NCBI GenBank assembly: GCA_030018635.1
Contig: JASEHU010000082.1
Location: forward strand, 1-8,257
Direction of reading: 5' to 3'
DNA from: a bacterium
GTDB taxonomy: Bacteria > UBA9089 > CG2-30-40-21 > SBAY01
DNA: 8,257 nt
Shown here: positions 4,676-8,257 of the stretch, piece by piece
How the letters are laid out: every line of letters starts with the position of its first letter
Numbering within the stretch: position 1 is the first letter of the stretch
Notes under the pieces: generated by a model
The model's database searches: none
What the model saw: the letters and a program-made list of their open reading frames with translations, nothing else
What the model was told of the DNA's origin: nothing
Translations under genes and position numbers: made by a program

Positions 4676-6543
4676 TATTTATCAACTAAAAAAACATCCA
4701 CATCCTTTTTATTTTTTAATTTAGATAGTATTTCTATATCATTATTAGAAAGGAGGGGAATTGTAAATTTTTGAATAAAATTTTTTTGATAACAAGGATA
4801 TCCTCCCGCAATAGATACACTTGTTTTAGTAACATAATAATGCATGATAAATGAATTAAGAATTTTTTGTACAATAGAAATATTATTAATATTTGTTAAA
4901 GGGTTTTCAAAATCAGTGAATAATAATGAATCATTGCTTATGTTTTCCTTAAAATAAAAACCATAACCATTTGTAAAAAAAGCATCTTCTTCTTCTACAA
5001 TTAGAAATCTTGGTTGTTTGCTAAATGTTGGACTTAATATTTTTTCCCCTTGTCTTGTAAGTCCTTGTGTTCTTCCATAAGCATAAAAAGGTTTTAATTG
5101 AACCTTACCTTTGTCCCTTTTGTTTAAATCATTTTCAATATAATTAAAATAATTATAACATTCTGGAAATAAATCTTTCATTTCATCTTCTTGTATAGGA
5201 ATAGCATTTCTATTAATTAATTTATATGGGAAAATTATTTTTCTTTTGTTATTATAACATTCTTCCTGATTTTTAAAATCAGAAATTTTGTAAACGCTTT
5301 TTGTGATTTCCTTTTCAATTTTGAAATTAAAGTTATTTATAGTTTTAAAAAAATATTTTTCATTTCCACATCTTCCATCAACAAAATATAATTCATCTTT
5401 AAGAGTAGCAATCCCGACACATATATCAAATAACTTATTAATCGGAGTGCCTATTGTTTCAATTTGTTTAATATTAAATTGCTCATCAGATTTCAACAAA
5501 CGCCACTTTTTGTTATTTAATTCTTTCGATTTGTTAATGGACCCATTTACATTATTTAAAAAAGCTTCTGCTTTTTGGTCATCATTGATTCTGTCATAGA
5601 TAATATTTGAATTTTTTTCTTTATTTAAAAAAGTAATTGCTGTATATGTTTGAGCATCGAATATTTTCTTATGACTAAAATCAACAATACGAGTAATACA
5701 TTGGTTTGCTTGGAAATAGTTTCTTAGGGGTTCAGCCGCTAAAGAAGTAAAATAATTATTAGGAGTAATGTATCCTAGTTTACCATTTTCTTTTAATAAT
5801 TTATGCCCTAGTTCAAAAAAGGCAAAATACAGATTAAATGTACCGTTTTTAATTGTTTTCCAGTTATTTGATAAAAATATTCGATTTTCATCAGAAAGGT
5901 CTTGAAATTTTACATATGGAGGATTACCGATAATGGCATCAAATTTTGCTATTTGATTATTTCTGAAGATAGTATTCCAATCTAACCTTAAACTATCTCC
6001 AACTATTAAATTGAAATCATTATCATTTATACATTCATTATTCTGTAGAGCAATAATTGAAAATAGTATTTTTGCACGATTTATATTGTTTGATAATATA
6101 TCAACACCATATATATTTTCTTTAAGAATCTTTTTAATAGTCTTATGATATTTATTTTGGAAATAATCAATAATACCGATTAAAAAAGCCCCACAACCAC
6201 AACTTGGATCTAAGATCTTATTATATTCTTTTGGTTCTATTTCTTTTATAATAAAGTCTATAATGTAACAAGGCGTAAAAAAAGCCCCATTAACTTTTCT
6301 GTCAATATCTGGAATTAATAATTCAAGATAATTTTCAAGTTCTTTGATATTTGATAAATTTAATTTTGAGGTAATTAAGACAAGATTTGCATCAATTTTA
6401 ATATCATTAAAATAATTATTTAATATAGGACTTTTTTTGTAATCTAATTTATGATTTAATATATACGAATATATTAAATGCCTTTCAATGACATCAATAG
6501 ATGCTTTTTTTAATAATTCAGTTAATATTGATTTTTTAGTCAT
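4639..6543 (-). CDS. Type II DNA adenine-N6 methyltransferase (gamma class)
   Basis: It transfers the methyl group of SAM to the N6 of adenine in the site cut by the neighbouring endonuclease, protecting host DNA. The 634-aa protein shows the gamma-class order: motif X NGAFFTPCYIIDFI (85-98), SAM motif I ILDPSCGCGAFL (110-121), motif II YGVDI (145-149), VGDSL (181-185) and catalytic motif IV FDAIIGNPPYVKF (201-213). The C-terminal half is a target-recognition domain without a recognisable specificity. GRTQGLTRQG and AGGYPCYQKNF resemble conserved TRD spots in TaqI/Eco57I-like enzymes. A weak AGGT ribosome site lies about 12 bases before the ATG. No strong promoter or C-box is seen directly upstream, so it may be read from the old antitoxin promoter at 7034-7063 or from a weak local one. 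The two genes run tail to tail with no terminator between them. Confidence 0.95.
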   Translation of the reverse strand: MTKKSILTELLKKASIDVIERHLIYSYILNHKLDYKKSPILNNYFNDIKIDANLVLITSKLNLSNIKELENYLELLIPDIDRKVNGAFFTPCYIIDFIIKEIEPKEYNKILDPSCGCGAFLIGIIDYFQNKYHKTIKKILKENIYGVDILSNNINRAKILFSIIALQNNECINDNDFNLIVGDSLRLDWNTIFRNNQIAKFDAIIGNPPYVKFQDLSDENRIFLSNNWKTIKNGTFNLYFAFFELGHKLLKENGKLGYITPNNYFTSLAAEPLRNYFQANQCITRIVDFSHKKIFDAQTYTAITFLNKEKNSNIIYDRINDDQKAEAFLNNVNGSINKSKELNNKKWRLLKSDEQFNIKQIETIGTPINKLFDICVGIATLKDELYFVDGRCGNEKYFFKTINNFNFKIEKEITKSVYKISDFKNQEECYNNKRKIIFPYKLINRNAIPIQEDEMKDLFPECYNYFNYIENDLNKRDKGKVQLKPFYAYGRTQGLTRQGEKILSPTFSKQPRFLIVEEEDAFFTNGYGFYFKENISNDSLLFTDFENPLTNINNISIVQKILNSFIMHYYVTKTSVSIAGGYPCYQKNFIQKFTIPLLSNNDIEILSKLKNKKDVDVFLVDKYQLKLPSPNLVV

Positions 6544-6549
6544 ATCTTG

Positions 6550-6714
6550 TTACCTATTCCTTATGTTATGCACCTCTTCTATAATAGGTTTTCAAATGAT
6601 GAGGATATAATTATCTTCTATTCAATAGTTTATTACTCTGGCCAGCTTACCGTTAGAGATGAGGTGCGCGGAAACGAATACATTAATATCAATTACTACT
6701 TTGGGTTTCAGCAA
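6550..6714 (-). pseudogene. N-terminal remnant of a PIN-domain toxin, broken by stops and truncated
   Basis: A TTG at 6712-6714, preceded by AAGGAGA eight bases away, opens a frame reading KPKVVIDINVFVSAHLIS, a clear PIN-family N-terminus where the norm is VVxDTNVxVSAL. Here the invariant Thr of DTN is Ile. The frame hits TGA at 6622-6624, but the similarity continues through it (IEDNYILII, TGA at 6592-6594, then KPIIEEVHNI) and dies at TAA 6550-6552, about seven bases before the methyltransferase start. It overlaps the upstream HTH gene by 26 bp, the usual antitoxin-toxin layout. The remaining ~90 residues, with the later acidic active-site residues, are missing. PIN toxins are RNases, and this one cannot be functional. 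Confidence 0.78.
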
Positions 6715-7017
6715 GTTCTTTTCTCCTTACTTCTTCAGCTGTCATGGAAATATCATCTTCAGTAATTCCTCTTTTTTCTCCCTCTGTTCTCATTTCATTC
6801 AAAAGGGAGATATATTCTTTTTTCCATCTGCTATCTTTTAATTCTTCCCAACGAAAGAGGGATAATATATCCCTTCCTAAAAGCCTATACTCTTTACCAA
6901 TCTTTGTAGCAGGTATCTCACCTTTTCTTATTTTTCTTTCCACAGTAACAGAGCTGAGTTTTAGAATTTGAGATGTTTCAGCCGTGGTATAAACTGTTTT
7001 TTCTTAAATCTCCGTAT
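6689..7017 (-). pseudogene. Excisionase-type HTH antitoxin gene, start lost and frameshifted
   Basis: The uninterrupted part reads from the middle of a MerR/excisionase-like HTH: TVYTTAETSQILKLSSVTV, then ERKIRKGEIPATKIGKEYRL, LGRDILSLF, and an acidic helical tail (LLNEMRTEGEKRGI) as in HTH antitoxins paired with PIN toxins. The only in-frame start, GTG at 6941-6943, cuts the HTH in half. A much better start site exists upstream: GAGGAGGT (7022-7029) followed four bases later by ATA (7015-7017) where ATG is expected. From there MRRFKKK would lead into TVYTTAE only if the A6 run (6997-7002) had seven A's. The gene has thus lost both start and frame, or the sequence has a homopolymer error. A 76-102 aa product from a non-ATG start cannot be excluded. 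Its own promoter is at 7034-7063. Confidence 0.75.
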
Positions 7018-7033
7018 TTTTACCTCCTCAATC

Positions 7034-7063
7034 ATTATATACCCAAAATCCTCCAAAAGTCAA
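7034..7063 (-). promoter_or_regulatory. Promoter of the broken HTH-PIN operon
   Basis: The minus strand has TTGACT (7058-7063), 18 bases, TATAAT (7034-7039). The predicted start lies right at the GAGGAGGT ribosome site, giving a very short leader. It sits just after the stop of the ORF6N gene. It could now supply the transcript for the methyltransferase, which is the next intact gene downstream. Confidence 0.7.
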
Positions 7064-7069
7064 TCTAAA

Positions 7070-7603
7070 TTATTCATCGTTTTCCCTCAAGAATCCTATT
7101 GGTTTTGTTTTCTTGACAGGGGGTTCTAATAAACCTTTTATGGCATCAAAAACTACCTCAAACTGATAGTCGTATTTTTCTCCCCTATCTTCAAATTTCT
7201 TCTCCAATTCTTCTACCTTTCTTCTCAAGTCTTCATGAGTAGCTAATATTTTTCTTAGCCTGGTAAAGGCTCGCATAATCTGGATGTTGATTAAAATAGC
7301 CCTTTTGCTATTAAGGACACTGGAAAGCATCAAAATGCCGTGTTCTGTGAAGGCATAGGGCAAGTATCTTCTTCCACCCCAACTTGAGGTCACAATTTGT
7401 GACCTCAAGATTTTAAACTCTTCTTTGGTAATCTGGAACATAAAATCCTGGGGAAATCTTTCTATATTCCTCTTTACTGCCTGAAGTAGAACTTTTGTCG
7501 AGACTCCATACAACTCCGCTAAATCCCTATCCAACATTACCTTCTGTTCCCTTATAAATAATATTTTACTTTCTATTCTCTCTCCCGGTATCAACTGATT
7601 CAT
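7070..7603 (-). CDS. ORF6N-domain protein, copy A (downstream)
   Basis: The 177-aa protein has an N-terminal ORF6N domain (about residues 8-115): ILFIREQKVMLDRDLAELYG, AVKRNIERFPQDFMF, YAFTEHGILMLSSVLNS and NIQIMRAFTRLR. ORF6N is found in phage, poxvirus and many bacterial proteins and is thought to bind nucleic acid, often as an antirepressor-like factor. The role of chromosomal copies is unknown. The C-terminal part (120-170) is a coiled coil (HEDLRRKVEELEKKFED) followed by the family tail YQFEVVFDAIKGLLEPP...IGF. The start at 7603 is chosen over an ATG 18 bases upstream because AAGGAGGT precedes it by five bases and copy B starts at the same MNQLIP. It begins 10 bases after the stop of copy B, so both are one operon. 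The middle of the domain differs from copy B while the ends match. Confidence 0.9.
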   Translation of the reverse strand: MNQLIPGERIESKILFIREQKVMLDRDLAELYGVSTKVLLQAVKRNIERFPQDFMFQITKEEFKILRSQIVTSSWGGRRYLPYAFTEHGILMLSSVLNSKRAILINIQIMRAFTRLRKILATHEDLRRKVEELEKKFEDRGEKYDYQFEVVFDAIKGLLEPPVKKTKPIGFLRENDE

Positions 7604-7613
7604 GGTAACCTCC

Positions 7614-8153
7614 TTATTCATCGTCTCCCCTCAAAAATCCTATTGGTTTTGTTTTCTTGACAGGGGGTTCTAATAAACCTTTTATGGCATCAAAAACTAC
7701 CTCAAACTGATAGTCGTATTTTTCTCCCCTGTCTTCAAATTTCTTCTCCAATTCTTCTACCTTTCTTCTCAAGTCTTCATGAGTAGCTAATATTTTTCTT
7801 AGCCTGGTAAAGGCTCGCATAATCTGGATATTGACCAGAATGGCCCTTTTACTATTGAGGACTGAGGAAAGCATGGCTACGCCCTGTTCTGTAAAAGCCA
7901 TTGGGTTATATCTTAACCCCATCTTGTCACCATTGGAGGTGCCAAATTGGCATCTCCAATTTTCCAGCTCTTCTTTTGTCAATTCAAACATAAAATCATC
8001 AGGGAAACGGTCAATATTTCTTCTCACAGCTCTTTTCAACTGACCTGTTTCCACACCATAAAGCCCTGCCAGATCCCTATCCAACATTACCTTCTGTTCC
8101 CTTATAAATAATATTTTACTCTCTATCCTCTCTACCGGTATCAGTTGATTCAT
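7614..8153 (-). CDS. ORF6N-domain protein, copy B (upstream)
   Basis: This 179-aa paralogue of the next gene has the same architecture: ORF6N domain (DRDLAGLYGVETGQLKRAVRR, NIDRFPDDFMFELTKEE, MAFTEQGVAMLSSVLNS), coiled coil, and conserved EPP...IGF tail. An ATG 66 bases upstream (8219) is open, but the extension (MSQSTRLLNY) reads through inverted repeats and AT-rich leader. GAGGAGGT lies five bases before the ATG at 8153, so that start is preferred. It is the first gene of the pair and possibly autoregulated through the inverted repeats upstream. The differences from copy A concentrate in residues about 35-95, including a two-residue length change (GTSNGDKMGLRYNP versus VTSSWGGRRYLP), suggesting different DNA or partner recognition. 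Confidence 0.9.
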   Translation of the reverse strand: MNQLIPVERIESKILFIREQKVMLDRDLAGLYGVETGQLKRAVRRNIDRFPDDFMFELTKEELENWRCQFGTSNGDKMGLRYNPMAFTEQGVAMLSSVLNSKRAILVNIQIMRAFTRLRKILATHEDLRRKVEELEKKFEDRGEKYDYQFEVVFDAIKGLLEPPVKKTKPIGFLRGDDE

Positions 8154-8195
8154 GGTAACCTCCTCGTATAATATGTTATATTGATGTTTATAATT

Positions 8196-8211
8196 GAGTA
8201 ATCTAGTACTC
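8196..8211. promoter_or_regulatory. Perfect inverted repeat upstream of the ORF6N pair
   Basis: GAGTA-ATCTAG-TACTC is a perfect 5-bp inverted repeat with a 6-bp spacer, about 43 bp upstream of the preferred start. It is a candidate operator; no protein can be assigned to it. Confidence 0.4.
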
Positions 8212-8231
8212 TGTGACATTTTATTTTATGG

Positions 8232-8251
8232 GTATAAACAAATTTTTATAC
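8232..8251. promoter_or_regulatory. Second inverted repeat upstream of the ORF6N pair
   Basis: GTATAAA-CAAATT-TTTATAC is a perfect 7-bp inverted repeat with a 6-bp spacer, near the window edge. Because it is AT-rich it could be chance, but it has the same spacer length as the repeat at 8196-8211. No clear sigma-70 promoter is visible in 8154-8257. Confidence 0.38.
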
Positions 8252-8257
8252 AGAATC

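Larger units (their letters stand above)
7070..8153 (-). repeat. Tandem gene duplication of about 540 bp
   Basis: The two ORF6N genes align at an offset of 544 bp in their 3' halves. About 190 bp (from ~7093 to ~7283 against ~7637 to ~7827) differ by one base, whereas the segment encoding the centre of the domain is much more diverged. The 5' ends (about 85 bp, offset 550) are again nearly identical, including the ribosome site. Confidence 0.9.

Noticed and set aside
5303..5599. Plus-strand open frame inside the methyltransferase gene
   Set aside because: It is opposite the methyltransferase target-recognition region and has no start signal or motif.
3574..6614. ATAATTATAT at 3574-3583 and inverted at 6605-6614 as terminal repeats of the R-M cassette
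   Set aside because: The right copy lies within the PIN remnant, outside the apparent junction, and a 10-bp A/T word is expected by chance here.
6592..6624. TGA recoded as a sense codon
   Set aside because: TGA ends the intact endonuclease gene, and the PIN fragment shows other damage (truncation, altered DTN).
6547..6971. Plus-strand open frames over the HTH and PIN remnants
   Set aside because: The minus strand carries clear HTH and PIN signatures; the plus frames are low-complexity shadows.
7831..8043. Plus-strand open frame opposite ORF6N copy B
   Set aside because: It is a shadow of a conserved domain on the other strand.
8154..8219. 22-residue N-terminal extension of ORF6N copy B
   Set aside because: A strong Shine-Dalgarno directly precedes the downstream ATG, copy A starts at the same residue, and the extension crosses inverted repeats.

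Overview
The window looks like a chromosomal segment of an uncultured bacterium carrying a horizontally acquired island. The flanking genes have moderate GC. The middle block (about 3450-6600) is strikingly AT-rich. Several intergenic or near-intergenic tracts are built from 7-bp tandem repeats, a habit I associate with genomes of some uncultured candidate phyla; that taxonomic hint is an inference and I cannot name a phylum. Standard code with TGA as stop fits the intact genes.

Region 1 (1-2838): the last codons of a rightward gene at the left edge, a repeat-rich gap with palindromic 15-bp duplications, then a leftward operon. Reading 5'->3' on the minus strand, the operon is an AmrS-type radical SAM enzyme, an ApbE-type FMN transferase lipoprotein (17-bp overlap with amrS, near-perfect Shine-Dalgarno), and a small membrane protein of the Gx transporter / heptaprenyl diphosphate synthase component I family.

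Region 2 (2839-3585): a decayed leftward PD-(D/E)XK (RecB-like) nuclease remnant with a frameshift at an A6 run, a good leftward sigma-70-type promoter at 3421-3450, and a gap with short inverted and direct repeats.

Region 3 (3586-6543): a complete Type II restriction-modification cassette. A rightward controller (C) gene with a classic C-box operator, an apparently leaderless start and a TTGACT-N17-TATAAT promoter overlaps a rightward restriction endonuclease gene. A convergent gamma-class N6-adenine methyltransferase overlaps the endonuclease tail-to-tail by 37 bp. The C operator explains delayed endonuclease expression: C first activates and then represses its own promoter, while the methyltransferase is transcribed independently.

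Region 4 (6550-7063): the broken remains of a toxin-antitoxin operon read leftward, made of its own promoter, an excisionase-like HTH antitoxin (start codon lost, frameshifted) and the first ~50 codons of a PIN toxin with two in-frame TGA codons. The PIN remnant ends about where the methyltransferase begins, so the R-M cassette appears to sit inside the toxin gene and may use the old antitoxin promoter.

Region 5 (7070-8257): two tandem leftward ORF6N-domain genes that arose by duplication. Their ends are almost identical at DNA level and their middle is diverged. Two perfect inverted repeats lie upstream. No rRNA, tRNA, CRISPR array or transposase was seen.
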